DNA from: Bacteroidales bacterium
Lineage (GTDB): Bacteria; Bacteroidota; Bacteroidia; Bacteroidales; P3
Reading direction: 5' to 3'
NCBI GenBank assembly: GCA_016283175.1
Contig: JAEEMK010000019.1
Coordinates: 1 to 38,667 of the forward strand
DNA length: 38,667 nucleotides
The translations under genes and the position numbers were made by a program. The stretch's first letter is position 1, and each line of letters begins with the position of its first letter. Shown in pieces: positions 19,688 through 28,984 of the stretch. The notes under the pieces are model-generated. The model was not told the DNA's origin and ran no database searches. It worked only from the letters and a program-made list of their open reading frames with translations.

Positions 19688-21133
19688 ATGAAACGCATAA
19701 CATTATTATTTTTATTTGTTGCGACAATTGTCACGGCAGGAGCACAGACCTTGAACTACTCCATCGGCACAGAAGACAAGAAAATCAAGTGGCCTCAGGT
19801 CAACGGAATGATCATTGTAGGACAACAGGATGGTCTTACGCTCGGAGTCACCAACAGATATACCCGTGTGATAAACAACTACATCAAACGCGAGATAATG
19901 GTTGTCGCTCTCAACGACAATATGAATACTGTCCGCAGCATAGAGATTCCCGACACAAAGGATCGCTATGCCCAGACTGCAACCTTTTACGAAGGAAAGA
20001 TTTACATCCTGACAAGCCGCAAGGAGAAGGGCAATGTTTATTACGAGCGCATTGCCGTAGACCCGGCGACGATGCAGCAAATAGGAGAAATCAAAAGCAT
20101 ATACACCTACACCAGCGAACGTAAGGACGACAGCTACCAGTGGATCGAGCAGTCGCCCAACGGCACCCTGTCGGCACTGGTGCACATCACCACCAACCGC
20201 AAAAGCGACAAATTCGAGGCTGTCGAGATTATGCTCGACGAGGAGATGAACATCGAATGGCGCCGCGACTATCCTATATACTCGCTGACCAATATGATGG
20301 TGACCGACGACGGCGAAATCATCACCCTTGGCAGCGGCAAAGCAGGAGTATACATCAGCGTCCTGAACGAGTCCAACTCCATCGACATTCAAGAAAAGAC
20401 AAGCGTCACAGTGACCAACACGAAACTCATAGGCTACAAGGATGGCAAGATTTTGGGCATCGGCATCGGTGTCAACCGCGATGACAAGAATGACATACAA
20501 TATTTCGGCATTTCCGCCGACGTCAAGAAACAGGAAATAAATATCGGTTACCAGTCGCTTACTGATGCCGACAAGAATGTATTTAGAAACAACGACATTG
20601 GCAGGAAAGCCTACACTCCCGGCTTTGAGACTTTAGACCTTCTGCACTGCCAGCCCACCGATTTTGGCGGTGTCGCCACAATACAGTGCCGCTGGGCTGT
20701 GGAAACCTGCAACCAGAACGGAGGATGCTCAATCACGTCATACATTAGCGGCATACTCATTTTCGGTGTAGACCAAAACGGCGACATCGTATGGCACCAC
20801 GCCATCCGTAGCGCCCAGAAGCAGAACGGTTTGTTCAGCCACCTCACCAACGCTCTTTGTGTCGAAGGCAATGATGTCTACTTCCTTACGGCCGAGAGCC
20901 CCAAATGGCCCACCCATTACACCATTGAAAAGAAAGTCAAGTTCAAGAAGATGAACAACGGCACCAAATCCCTGGCCGTATACCACATCAATGCCAACGG
21001 TGCCATCACCAAGAACGTGGAGAAAATGAAGAAAGCTCTTGTCATCAACGACAACACCAAAAAATTTGGCGACACACATATAGGTTTCATAATCTATTCC
21101 TCTGGCATCGCTATGATTAAAATGAAGTTCTAA
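19688..21133 (+). CDS. Exported protein of unknown function, first gene of envelope operon
   Basis: I do not recognise the family. The 481-residue product starts with a clear Sec signal peptide (MKRITLLFLFVATIVTAGAQ, cleavage after about residue 19). The rest is soluble-looking and rich in short beta segments with turns such as DDGEIITLGSGKAG and VDQNGDIVWHHA, reminiscent of beta-propeller blades. A cluster of Cys (about 340-350, VETCNQNGGCS) could form a disulfide. No sorting domain or lipobox is seen, so it is probably periplasmic. It leads a six-gene operon with an M48 and an S41 protease, suggesting an envelope role that cannot be specified. Confidence 0.9.
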   Translation: MKRITLLFLFVATIVTAGAQTLNYSIGTEDKKIKWPQVNGMIIVGQQDGLTLGVTNRYTRVINNYIKREIMVVALNDNMNTVRSIEIPDTKDRYAQTATFYEGKIYILTSRKEKGNVYYERIAVDPATMQQIGEIKSIYTYTSERKDDSYQWIEQSPNGTLSALVHITTNRKSDKFEAVEIMLDEEMNIEWRRDYPIYSLTNMMVTDDGEIITLGSGKAGVYISVLNESNSIDIQEKTSVTVTNTKLIGYKDGKILGIGIGVNRDDKNDIQYFGISADVKKQEINIGYQSLTDADKNVFRNNDIGRKAYTPGFETLDLLHCQPTDFGGVATIQCRWAVETCNQNGGCSITSYISGILIFGVDQNGDIVWHHAIRSAQKQNGLFSHLTNALCVEGNDVYFLTAESPKWPTHYTIEKKVKFKKMNNGTKSLAVYHINANGAITKNVEKMKKALVINDNTKKFGDTHIGFIIYSSGIAMIKMKF

Positions 21134-21156
21134 CAACGGTATACATTGTGATTAGT

Positions 21157-23916
21157 ATGAAATTATTCAGACCTTCAGCATTGTTATTCCTACTCGCTGT
21201 ACTTTGTTTCATCAAAGCCAACGCCCAGCAGACATCGCAGACCTTCAACGGCATATACAGCAACGGCGAAATGCCCGTTGACCTGCGCAAGAGTATGGAG
21301 CAGCTATATATGGAGGACAAGCAGCGCGTGATAGACTACAACAACGGTAAACTCCCTAACCGCGACAAGGTGCTGACATCGTCCTACTACATAAGCCGTT
21401 TGATGGCCAGCGGCCGAATACTATACGGCGACCCTGTCAGCAAAATGCTGGACCGCATTGTCGACACACTGCTTGTAGATTATCCCGATATACGCAAAGA
21501 ACTGCGCATTTACACAGTCAAATCATCAGAAGTCAACGCTTTCACCACAGGACAGGGTATGATTTTTGTCAACCTGGGCCTGGTGGCGCAAGTCGAGGAC
21601 GAGGCGCAGCTGGCTTTTGTTCTAGGCCACGAAATCATCCACTATATCCGGAAGCACAACCTTGAGATGCTGACACGCAAACACTCGAAAAGCGACACCA
21701 CCAGCCAAGCGGGGCTTGAAGACTTCCTTCGCTACCATAGCCGCTCGCGCGAGATGGAACGTGAGGCCGACAGCCTTGGCATCGAGATGTTTTACGCCAA
21801 AAGCCCCTACGACAAGCGAGTCACCGACGGTTTCTTCGATGTGCTGCAGTATGGCTATCTGCCTTTCGACGAAGTGGTTTTCGACACAACGCAGTACAAC
21901 ACGCAATACTTCAAGATTTCAAAAAACTCTTTCCTTGAAAAGGTCAAACCCATTTCGGCTCGCGAGGACTACAACGACAGCCTCTCCACCCACCCCAACC
22001 TGCTGAAACGCCGTCTCGCCACCACCAACCAGATGGCATCGTTGAAAGGTGGCAGTCATTATGTGGTTACTACCCAAAAGGAGTTTGACAAACTGCGCAC
22101 CCTGGCACGTATGGAGTGCATACGACAGGATTTGATTCTTGCAGATTATGCGTCGGCATACTACAACTGCTATGTTATGCTACGCCAGCAGCCCGACAAC
22201 CAGTACCTGCATCTGGCCAAGGCACAGTCCATATACGGAGCTTCCAAATTCCGCACCTACGCCTCTGCCAGAATCACCAACGACTACCGCGACAAAGAAG
22301 GCGAGATACAGCAAGTATACCACCTGATGCGCCGCGCCAAGCCAAACGAGTTGTGTTTAATCGCCATTCGTGATGTTTGGAAAGAGCATCAACTGAATCC
22401 GAATGAACCGCGTCTGACAGCTATGGCTGCCGACCTCATCGGCGACCTGCACAAAAAATACAACTACAATGCCGACAGTTTCTCGGCAACCATTGATACT
22501 GTCGCCAACAACAACGATGCCGACACCGCAACAGCAAGCAACAGCAAATATGCCAACGTCAAACGCCGTCGCCGTCAGCAGCAGTCACAAGAATCATATC
22601 GACACATTTTCACTGACATTATGCAGCAGGACGCATCGTTCCAACCTTTCTTAAACATTGCCATCAAGCAGGAAGAAAACAACAAGGGAATTAAACCCAC
22701 TGACAAGGCGATGTTCCTTTTCGCCCCCTCCTACTTTGTTTTCAACGACAAAACAGGCGATATTAAAATCAGAAAGAGTGTCGACGGCGAAAACACGCTT
22801 ATCAAGGACATCACCGACGCCAACACCAAATCAGGCATAAAAACCGTTGATTTCTCCGATGCCTCGATGCGTTCGCACAGCGATGCCGAGTTCTATAACG
22901 ATTTTATGCGGCTCAACGAGTGGACAAACGAGTTCTGGCAAACCAAAAGCAAAGTGCCGATGATCTATACCACCCAACCCGAAATGAACGGTCTTATAGA
23001 ACGCTATGGTGCCGACAAACTGTCGCTAGGACTCGTCGCAAATGCAGAGAACACCGAAGCCAGCATCACTGCCGGCAATGCCATCATTGGCATCCTGCTG
23101 GGTTTATCGGCACCTGAAACGATTTTTGCTCTCCTCACCTCCCACCAGAACACACTGGTGCAGAATATGCTTATCGACACCCGCGACGGTTCGACAATCA
23201 GCAAAGGCAGCAACGTCTTTAACCGCAAAGACTCGCGATCGCTGGTACGCAGCCAGCTATACGCCGATATCCAGAGCGGTCTCAACCCCAAGAAAGCGCC
23301 CGGCTACCTTGGTCGCCACTTCATCCTTGAGGCCAACGGAGGCGTTAGTTTCCCGATTCTGAACCACCCTTTCCGCGAAAAAACCGATGCATTAGCCTAT
23401 CGTTATGGCGGCGGCCTTGAAGTGGTCGTCGGCAAACAGGCATCAATCGCTGCCACTGTCGACTTCGCCAATACGCCTTTCGACATATGCGACGAGCCTC
23501 AGAACGAGACCCATATCACCACAGCAGGTCTCTTCTATCGTCAATACTTTGGTGACAACTATGCACCGCTGGGCTCCTACTTCAGTGTAGGACCTATGCT
23601 CAACATCCTCAAGCTCACACCAGTCAATGCAAACAAAAGTTTCCAATTTATTAACGACAAATACAACAAATACGCACTCGCCTTCGAGGTTGGACACCGC
23701 AGCATACTTTACGACTACATTGTTTTGGGCGTCGGTGTGCGCTACGGCATTACCCTCGCCAACCCAATCGAAAAACTCGACGAGTATTACGACCCCTATT
23801 TCCCAGGTCTATACGGGAATGGCACCCGTGTCAACCCTGAACGCTCACTTAACGCAAACCTTTGGATGTACAACCTCATTTCGCTGCACGTCACCATTGG
23901 ACTAATACCATTCTAA
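21157..23916 (+). CDS. M48 family metalloprotease fused to an outer-membrane beta-barrel
   Basis: The start is placed at the ATG at 21157 (MKLFRPSALLFLLAVLCFIKANAQ, a signal peptide); a GTG nine bases upstream is in frame but less likely. The zinc site is H158-E-I-I-H162 with the third ligand in EREAD (Glu201 likely), as in M48/Oma1/BepA-type peptidases. After the catalytic domain comes a helical region of about 430 residues with a low-complexity RRRRQQQSQ stretch near 475. From about residue 719 to the end, alternating strands and a terminal Phe look like an eight-stranded outer-membrane barrel. It may degrade misfolded outer-membrane proteins while anchored in that membrane; this role is inference. 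It starts 23 bases after the preceding gene. Confidence 0.9.
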   Translation: MKLFRPSALLFLLAVLCFIKANAQQTSQTFNGIYSNGEMPVDLRKSMEQLYMEDKQRVIDYNNGKLPNRDKVLTSSYYISRLMASGRILYGDPVSKMLDRIVDTLLVDYPDIRKELRIYTVKSSEVNAFTTGQGMIFVNLGLVAQVEDEAQLAFVLGHEIIHYIRKHNLEMLTRKHSKSDTTSQAGLEDFLRYHSRSREMEREADSLGIEMFYAKSPYDKRVTDGFFDVLQYGYLPFDEVVFDTTQYNTQYFKISKNSFLEKVKPISAREDYNDSLSTHPNLLKRRLATTNQMASLKGGSHYVVTTQKEFDKLRTLARMECIRQDLILADYASAYYNCYVMLRQQPDNQYLHLAKAQSIYGASKFRTYASARITNDYRDKEGEIQQVYHLMRRAKPNELCLIAIRDVWKEHQLNPNEPRLTAMAADLIGDLHKKYNYNADSFSATIDTVANNNDADTATASNSKYANVKRRRRQQQSQESYRHIFTDIMQQDASFQPFLNIAIKQEENNKGIKPTDKAMFLFAPSYFVFNDKTGDIKIRKSVDGENTLIKDITDANTKSGIKTVDFSDASMRSHSDAEFYNDFMRLNEWTNEFWQTKSKVPMIYTTQPEMNGLIERYGADKLSLGLVANAENTEASITAGNAIIGILLGLSAPETIFALLTSHQNTLVQNMLIDTRDGSTISKGSNVFNRKDSRSLVRSQLYADIQSGLNPKKAPGYLGRHFILEANGGVSFPILNHPFREKTDALAYRYGGGLEVVVGKQASIAATVDFANTPFDICDEPQNETHITTAGLFYRQYFGDNYAPLGSYFSVGPMLNILKLTPVNANKSFQFINDKYNKYALAFEVGHRSILYDYIVLGVGVRYGITLANPIEKLDEYYDPYFPGLYGNGTRVNPERSLNANLWMYNLISLHVTIGLIPF

Positions 23917-23928
23917 AAAAAACATCAA

Positions 23929-25533
23929 TTGAAAAAAGGAAAACTGATAATCTGTATAATCGCTGCAATGGTTGCGGGCTGCCTCACAGGAATGCTTGCA
24001 ACCATTCAAGCCTTTAAAAAGCAGCAGAGCGACATCACCGAATATGTCGGCGGCAATACCAAACTCAACGCCATCTGGAATCTTGTGGAGCACAACTACG
24101 TAGACCGCATCGACAACGACTCGGTTATGGACCGCATATATTCTACAATGCTTTCCACTCTCGATCCCCACAGCTGCTATCTCTCAAGCAAAGACCTGAA
24201 GACAGAGAGCGAAACTTTGCAAGGACACTTCGAAGGTGTGGGTCTGATGTTCCAGATAATCAACGACACGGTATGTATTGTACAGATTATTCCTGGCAGT
24301 CCGTCTGAAAAGGTTGGCCTGTTAGCTGCCGACCGTATCGTTGAAATCGACGGCCGCAATGTAGCAGGCTTGAAAATAAGCAGCGACAGCATTGTGTCAC
24401 TGCTCCGCGGACCACGCAGAAGCACCGTCGACGTCACCATCAAACGATACGGAGAGACAAAACCTAGAACCGTTACCATAACAAGAAACTACATACCCAC
24501 CAACAGTCTGACATACAGCGGTATGATAGACCGCACAACAGGATACATTCGTCTTGAACGTTTTTCCGAAACATCATACGACGAGTTCTGCGATGCTGTC
24601 AAAAAACTGAAAAACAAAGGTATGAAGCGTATGGTTCTCGACTTGCGCGGTAACGGAGGCGGACTATTGTACAGCGCATTGAATATATGCGACGAACTTC
24701 TGCCAAGACGCGAGCTTATTTTCTACGACCAAGGAGCCCACCAACGCCGCAAAGAAACTCATTCCACACCCGGCGGACTCTTCTGCAAAGGCGAACTGAT
24801 AGTTATGATAGACGAATTCTCTGCTTCGGCAAGCGAAATCGTCGCCGGAGCCATTCAGGACAACGACCGCGGCATCATTGTGGGACGACGCTCGTTCGGA
24901 AAAGGACTTGTACAACAGCAGTTCACACTCCAAGACCGCTCGGCAGTACGCATCACCACATCGCGCTACTACACTCCTTCGGGACGCTGCATTCAGCGGC
25001 CATACGACAAAGGCACTGACGAATATTATTCCGACTTTATACAGCATATCATTGACGAATACCAAGGCGACTCGCTGCTGTCGAACATCAACGACTCTAC
25101 GCCCTACTACACCGCCAAGGGCCGCATTGTCTATGGTGGAGGCGGCATATATCCCGACCATACCATACACTACAAAACCGACTCAAACATCGTTTACTAC
25201 AACCAGCTGATAAATAAGAATATCATTGGCGACTATGTAATAGACATCGTCACAACTAACATCGGAGCCATAAGAAACAAATATCCCACAGAAGAAAGCT
25301 TTGTGCGCAGCTATACCGTAAGCGATGCAATGCTCGATAATCTCTTCGCACGTGCCGACAAGGCCGGCATCAAGCGCGACCCTGTATGCATCGGACGATA
25401 CAAAAAAGAAATACGTTCGCGCCTCAAGGCATCAATTGGCAGTATGGTATATTCCGAAACGGCATTCTACGCCATCCAACTGCCTTACGACCCCGAACTC
25501 AAAGAAGCTCTCAACGTAAAAATAAAACTTTGA
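23929..25533 (+). CDS. S41 family C-terminal processing protease with PDZ domain
   Basis: Serine protease that cleaves envelope proteins near their C-termini. An N-terminal hydrophobic segment (about 5-25) includes VAGC at 15-18, which could be a lipobox or part of a signal anchor. The PDZ domain covers about 98-165 (FEGVGLMF, GSPSEKVGLLAADRI). The catalytic domain has the Ser-Lys dyad: Ser300 in DEFSASASEI and Lys325 in RSFGKGLVQ. At 534 residues it has the usual length for Bacteroidota members. The start appears to be TTG at 23929, 12 bases after the M48 gene; the next ATG would cut into the hydrophobic segment. Confidence 0.95.
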   Translation: MKKGKLIICIIAAMVAGCLTGMLATIQAFKKQQSDITEYVGGNTKLNAIWNLVEHNYVDRIDNDSVMDRIYSTMLSTLDPHSCYLSSKDLKTESETLQGHFEGVGLMFQIINDTVCIVQIIPGSPSEKVGLLAADRIVEIDGRNVAGLKISSDSIVSLLRGPRRSTVDVTIKRYGETKPRTVTITRNYIPTNSLTYSGMIDRTTGYIRLERFSETSYDEFCDAVKKLKNKGMKRMVLDLRGNGGGLLYSALNICDELLPRRELIFYDQGAHQRRKETHSTPGGLFCKGELIVMIDEFSASASEIVAGAIQDNDRGIIVGRRSFGKGLVQQQFTLQDRSAVRITTSRYYTPSGRCIQRPYDKGTDEYYSDFIQHIIDEYQGDSLLSNINDSTPYYTAKGRIVYGGGGIYPDHTIHYKTDSNIVYYNQLINKNIIGDYVIDIVTTNIGAIRNKYPTEESFVRSYTVSDAMLDNLFARADKAGIKRDPVCIGRYKKEIRSRLKASIGSMVYSETAFYAIQLPYDPELKEALNVKIKL

Positions 25534-25561
25534 ATCCTATCACCATAAGATATATCTGACA

Positions 25562-26689
25562 ATGAAAAACACTACAATCAAAACAATAGCACTGGCACTA
25601 ATGCTTATTACTTCCAGCTATGCTACAGCGCAAAAAGTCAGCCTGCAGGCATCGGTGGAAGGACTTAAGGGCAGCAACCACAAGGCACTATTCAGCGTTG
25701 TCGCAGGCAACAAAGTCGAGCCACTTGACACCGTCACTATAGACTCAAAAGGCAACTTCAAATTCTCGTCCGAATGCAAACAGCCCTCACTGTTTCTGCT
25801 CAGCATCACCGGCATCGAAAAATCTGCCATTCACCTGATGCTTATGCCTGGCGACAAAGCCAGCCTCAACCTCGCCTACGACGATACAACCTCATTCCTG
25901 CACATTGTCGGCACAAAAGGGTCCGACAACCTGGCCGTATACAAGCAGTTCAATGAAATACTGTACCTTCACAGCTGCCAGGCTCAACGAATCGACAACG
26001 AATACATACTGCCATCCACAAACGAACAGCGCAAACAGGAACTCAGCCTGCAGATGCAACAGCTGCAAATATCGCAAAACATATCCATCAAGCAGCTGCT
26101 GGAAAACAACCCCTGTACACTGATAAGCGCATTCCTTGTAACCTACTTCGACAACGACTATGCAACCTATGCCGACTTGTTTGAAACTGTCGACAGTTGC
26201 CTTAAAACAGAATATGCCGACAACCAATTTGTAAAATACGTCGACAACAAAGTCCGTACCAACCTCGGCCCCGGACGTATGGCACCTGACATCGCAATGA
26301 GCGACCCCGACGGCAAGACACGCAGACTCAGCGACCTGCGCGGGAAAGTGGTTATGATCGACTTCTGGGCTTCCTGGTGCAGTCCTTGCCGTATGGAAAA
26401 CCCCAATGTGGTGCGACTCTACAAAAAATATCACGACAAAGGTTTTGAAATATACAGCGTCTCGCTCGACCGCAACCGCGAACAATGGCTCCGTGCCATC
26501 GAAAAAGACGGACTGGAATGGTCCAACCACGTCAGCGACCTCAACGGATGGACCTCGTCGGGCGGCGCAACCTATGGCATCACTTCAGTACCATCCACAG
26601 TTCTAATTGACCGTCAGGGGCGCATCATTGCCCGCAACCTGCGCGGTGAACAACTCGCCAACAAACTCAAGGAAATCTTCGGAGAATAA
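25562..26689 (+). CDS. TlpA-like thiol-disulfide oxidoreductase with N-terminal DUF4369-like domain
   Basis: Periplasmic redox protein of 375 residues. The signal peptide is about 1-23 (LALMLITSSYATAQ). Residues about 27-115 form a beta-rich domain like the DUF4369 module often found before Bacteroidota thioredoxins. A helical linker follows. The AhpC/TSA-thioredoxin domain (about 238-375) has the active site WCSPC (Cys273, Cys276) and the cis-Pro loop TSVPST. It probably reduces or isomerises disulfides of envelope proteins. It lies 28 bases after the S41 gene. Confidence 0.95.
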   Translation: MKNTTIKTIALALMLITSSYATAQKVSLQASVEGLKGSNHKALFSVVAGNKVEPLDTVTIDSKGNFKFSSECKQPSLFLLSITGIEKSAIHLMLMPGDKASLNLAYDDTTSFLHIVGTKGSDNLAVYKQFNEILYLHSCQAQRIDNEYILPSTNEQRKQELSLQMQQLQISQNISIKQLLENNPCTLISAFLVTYFDNDYATYADLFETVDSCLKTEYADNQFVKYVDNKVRTNLGPGRMAPDIAMSDPDGKTRRLSDLRGKVVMIDFWASWCSPCRMENPNVVRLYKKYHDKGFEIYSVSLDRNREQWLRAIEKDGLEWSNHVSDLNGWTSSGGATYGITSVPSTVLIDRQGRIIARNLRGEQLANKLKEIFGE

Positions 26690-26707
26690 ACGTAACAATT
26701 TGGCAAT

Positions 26708-27139
26708 ATGTACACCTACGAATATCCACGTCCAGCTCTGACAGCCGACATAGCGCTTTTCAACCTCGACCGCACACAGTTGCTGCTTATTCGCCGCGGC
26801 AACGAGCCCTACAAAGACCACTGGGCTTTCCCTGGTGGCTTTTTTGATATGACCGACCGCGACATTCAGCACACGGCTGCCCGCGAACTGGAGGAAGAGA
26901 CAGGACTCACCGACATAGAACTGACGATGGTCGACATCGCATCGCGTGAAGGCCGAGACCCGCGCGGACGCACCGTCAGCGTCGTCTTCACTGCCAATGT
27001 AGACCCCACCAAAATAGTACCACACGGCGGTGACGATGCCTCCGAAGCAAGATGGTTCCCTCTCGACAAACTGCCTCCGCTGGCATTCGACCACGGTGAG
27101 ATACTGCAACGTATACTGAAACACACTTCCTACAAATGA
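26708..27139 (+). CDS. Nudix hydrolase
   Basis: Hydrolyses a nucleoside diphosphate linked to another moiety; the substrate is not determined by sequence. The Nudix box is clear at about 43-67: GGFFDMTDRDIQHTAARE followed by LEEETGL, with the catalytic RELEEETGL at 59-67. The spacing between the leading Gly and the REUXEE motif is slightly expanded, as in ADP-ribose-type enzymes. It has 143 residues and is cytoplasmic. Its stop overlaps the next start (ATGA). A family of NAD- or ADP-ribose-related house-cleaning enzymes is the most likely home. Confidence 0.92.
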   Translation: MYTYEYPRPALTADIALFNLDRTQLLLIRRGNEPYKDHWAFPGGFFDMTDRDIQHTAARELEEETGLTDIELTMVDIASREGRDPRGRTVSVVFTANVDPTKIVPHGGDDASEARWFPLDKLPPLAFDHGEILQRILKHTSYK

Positions 27140-27807
27140 CAAAACACCTTCTTTTCCAGGCGTTGACCAAAATCATTGCCGGACTGGCCATAATCGCAGC
27201 GCTGCTTTTCATCCCTGCCGGAACACTCAATTACTGGCAAGCGTGGCTGTTCATTGGATTACTCTTTGTTCCGATGATGGCGGCAGGCATTATTTTGATG
27301 TTGCGCAATCCAGACCTGCTGCGCAAACGTCTAAACGCCAAAGAGAAGCAGAATGAGCAGAAACAGGTTGTCGCCTTCAGCACTCTGCTGTTTGCAGCCA
27401 CTTTCATAGTGGCAGGCCTTAACCACCGCCTCGGATGGCAGTATCTGCCTGACTGGACAGTCTATGCAGCATCAACATTGTTCCTGATCGGCTACGCAAT
27501 GTATGCCGAGGTGATGCGAGAAAACGTATGGCTGTCAAGGACAATAGAAGTGCAAGAGCACCAAAAGGTTGTCGACACCGGACTTTATGGCATTGTACGT
27601 CATCCAATGTACGCCGCAACCCTATTGCTCTTTCTCGCCATACCGCTTGTCCTTGCCTCGCTGTGGGCATTCCTGATTATGCTGTTCTATATTCCCATCA
27701 TTGCGAAACGAATACGCAGTGAAGAAGCTCTTCTCGAACAGGAGTTGAACGGATACAAAGAATACAAACAGCGCGTCCGTTACAAAGTAATACCATTCAT
27801 TTGGTGA
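27136..27807 (+). CDS. Isoprenylcysteine methyltransferase-like integral membrane protein
   Basis: A 223-residue membrane protein with about five hydrophobic segments (about 10-30, 36-55, 77-95, 103-125, 160-190). The C-terminal signature DTGLYGIVRHPMYAATLLL is that of the ICMT/PEMT methyltransferase superfamily, which binds S-adenosylmethionine. Bacteria lack prenylated CaaX proteins, so the substrate is probably a lipid or another small molecule; it is unknown. Translation is coupled to the Nudix gene by a four-base overlap. It is the last gene of the operon. Confidence 0.88.
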   Translation: MTKHLLFQALTKIIAGLAIIAALLFIPAGTLNYWQAWLFIGLLFVPMMAAGIILMLRNPDLLRKRLNAKEKQNEQKQVVAFSTLLFAATFIVAGLNHRLGWQYLPDWTVYAASTLFLIGYAMYAEVMRENVWLSRTIEVQEHQKVVDTGLYGIVRHPMYAATLLLFLAIPLVLASLWAFLIMLFYIPIIAKRIRSEEALLEQELNGYKEYKQRVRYKVIPFIW

Positions 27808-28108
27808 GAAAGCACATCCACACAGGCAACTACTCATCTGCAGAAGTGCCAATTAAGAACATCTACAAGGAAATAATCCCACTATACATTCCTTTTTTTT
27901 CAACTATATGCAGCTGTAACAGGGCCATCATTTCAACGATTATATATCGTCGAAATATAGTTAATCTATAGTCGAACGAGCAAGGCAGGTACAATTAATA
28001 TAGTGATTGTTTCTCTGTAAAATATCTGTAAACATTCTGAAAAAAGATCTCATCGATGATGAAGTTTAGGCATTAGTTGCATTATTCCGATCTGCAGCAA
28101 TATTATTT
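27808..28108. other. Intergenic region before sod with an imperfect dyad
   Basis: No gene is seen. An imperfect inverted repeat at 27947-27979 (TCGTCGAAATATAG, then TTAAT, then CTATAGTCGAACGA) lies about 130 bp upstream of the sod promoter. It contains ATAG-N5-CTAT. It may be an operator, but no regulator can be named. No clear terminator follows the methyltransferase-like gene. Confidence 0.4.
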
Positions 28109-28139
28109 TTTGCAGATTTTGTAAAAGTTCGTATCTTTG
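28109..28139 (+). promoter_or_regulatory. Promoter of the superoxide dismutase gene
   Basis: TTTG (28109-28112), a 19-base spacer and TATCTTTG (28132-28139) match the Bacteroidota promoter consensus. The predicted start site near 28146 gives a leader of about 60 bases. The dismutase thus forms its own transcription unit, closed by a strong terminator. Confidence 0.82.
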
Positions 28140-28204
28140 CATTTCGAGATGATATTTTTATCACATCAATGGAATAATTATATTAACCTTAAACATTGAC
28201 AATT

Positions 28205-28795
28205 ATGAAAGACATTGTGCCAAATAACGGACAATTTGCAATGCCAGAACTGCCCTACGATGCTCTCGGAGAGGTTATCAGCAAGGAAACCCTTTCGTTC
28301 CATCACGGCAAGCACCTGAAAGCCTATGTGGACAATCTGAACAAGATGCTGCCGGGCAGTGGTCTTGAGAACCTGCCGCTCAGCGAGGTGATTTGCAAGG
28401 CAGAAGGCGGTTTGTTCAACAATGCCGGCCAGGTGATGAACCACGCTATGTATTTTGAGCAGTTTGCCAACAATCCAAAGCCGATGGGCGAGAAGATGAA
28501 AGCATTGCTTGAACGCGATTTTGGCTCGGTGGAGGCCTTTAAAAAGGAGTTTGAGCAGAAGGGCGTAACGCTGTTCGGCAGCGGCTGGGTATGGCTCAGT
28601 GCTGACAAGGATGGCAAATTGGTCATCACCCAGCAGAAGAATGCCGAGAATCCCGTCACGATGGGGCTCACACCGTTGCTGACCTTCGACGTGTGGGAGC
28701 ACGCCTATTACCTTGACTACCAGAACCGCCGTGCCGACTATCTCACCGCACTGTGGCAAATCATTGACTGGCAAGTTGTGGAAAACCGACTGTAA
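28205..28795 (+). CDS. sodB: Superoxide dismutase, Fe/Mn family
   Basis: Converts superoxide to oxygen and hydrogen peroxide in the cytoplasm. The four metal ligands are His33 (SFHHGKH), His80 (GQVMNHAMYF), Asp162 and His166 (FDVWEHAYYLDYQNRR). The ATG at 28205 gives MKDIVPNNGQFAMPELPYD, and the 196-residue product has no signal peptide. A TTG at 28196 is in frame but not needed. The metal preference (Fe, Mn or both) cannot be read reliably; Bacteroidales enzymes are often Fe or cambialistic, and the symbol is given on that basis. Confidence 0.96.
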   Translation: MKDIVPNNGQFAMPELPYDALGEVISKETLSFHHGKHLKAYVDNLNKMLPGSGLENLPLSEVICKAEGGLFNNAGQVMNHAMYFEQFANNPKPMGEKMKALLERDFGSVEAFKKEFEQKGVTLFGSGWVWLSADKDGKLVITQQKNAENPVTMGLTPLLTFDVWEHAYYLDYQNRRADYLTALWQIIDWQVVENRL

Positions 28796-28883
28796 CTGGC
28801 TTCGAAGATGAGATGCCACGTCTCGTTAATGCCTATACCACAATGGACTACAGACAACCCAAGTGGCAAATCGTCAAAATGGA

Positions 28884-28933
28884 ACAAAACCCAACGGCTG
28901 CCATCCTCAGGGATGGCAGCCGTTGGGTTTTGT
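28884..28933 (+). terminator. Strong hairpin terminator after sod
   Basis: A perfect 23-bp stem (28884-28906 with 28911-28933) closes on the loop TCAG. The descending arm ends in GGGTTTTGT and its complement has CAAAACCC, so it could work in both directions. It starts about 90 bases after the sod stop. Confidence 0.85.
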
Positions 28934-28962
28934 CTGAACCGTCCTGACCTTCAAAGTAATAT

Positions 28963-28984
28963 GTTCCATTTCATCAAATGGAAC
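28963..28984. repeat. Small inverted repeat downstream of sod terminator
   Basis: GTTCCATTT (28963-28971) and AAATGGAAC (28976-28984) form a perfect 9-bp hairpin with loop CATC. No T run follows. It may be a secondary terminator or an operator for the sigma-factor gene that begins 180 bases later. The rest of 28985-29162 is AT-rich, and I see no clear Bacteroidota-type promoter in it. Confidence 0.5.
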
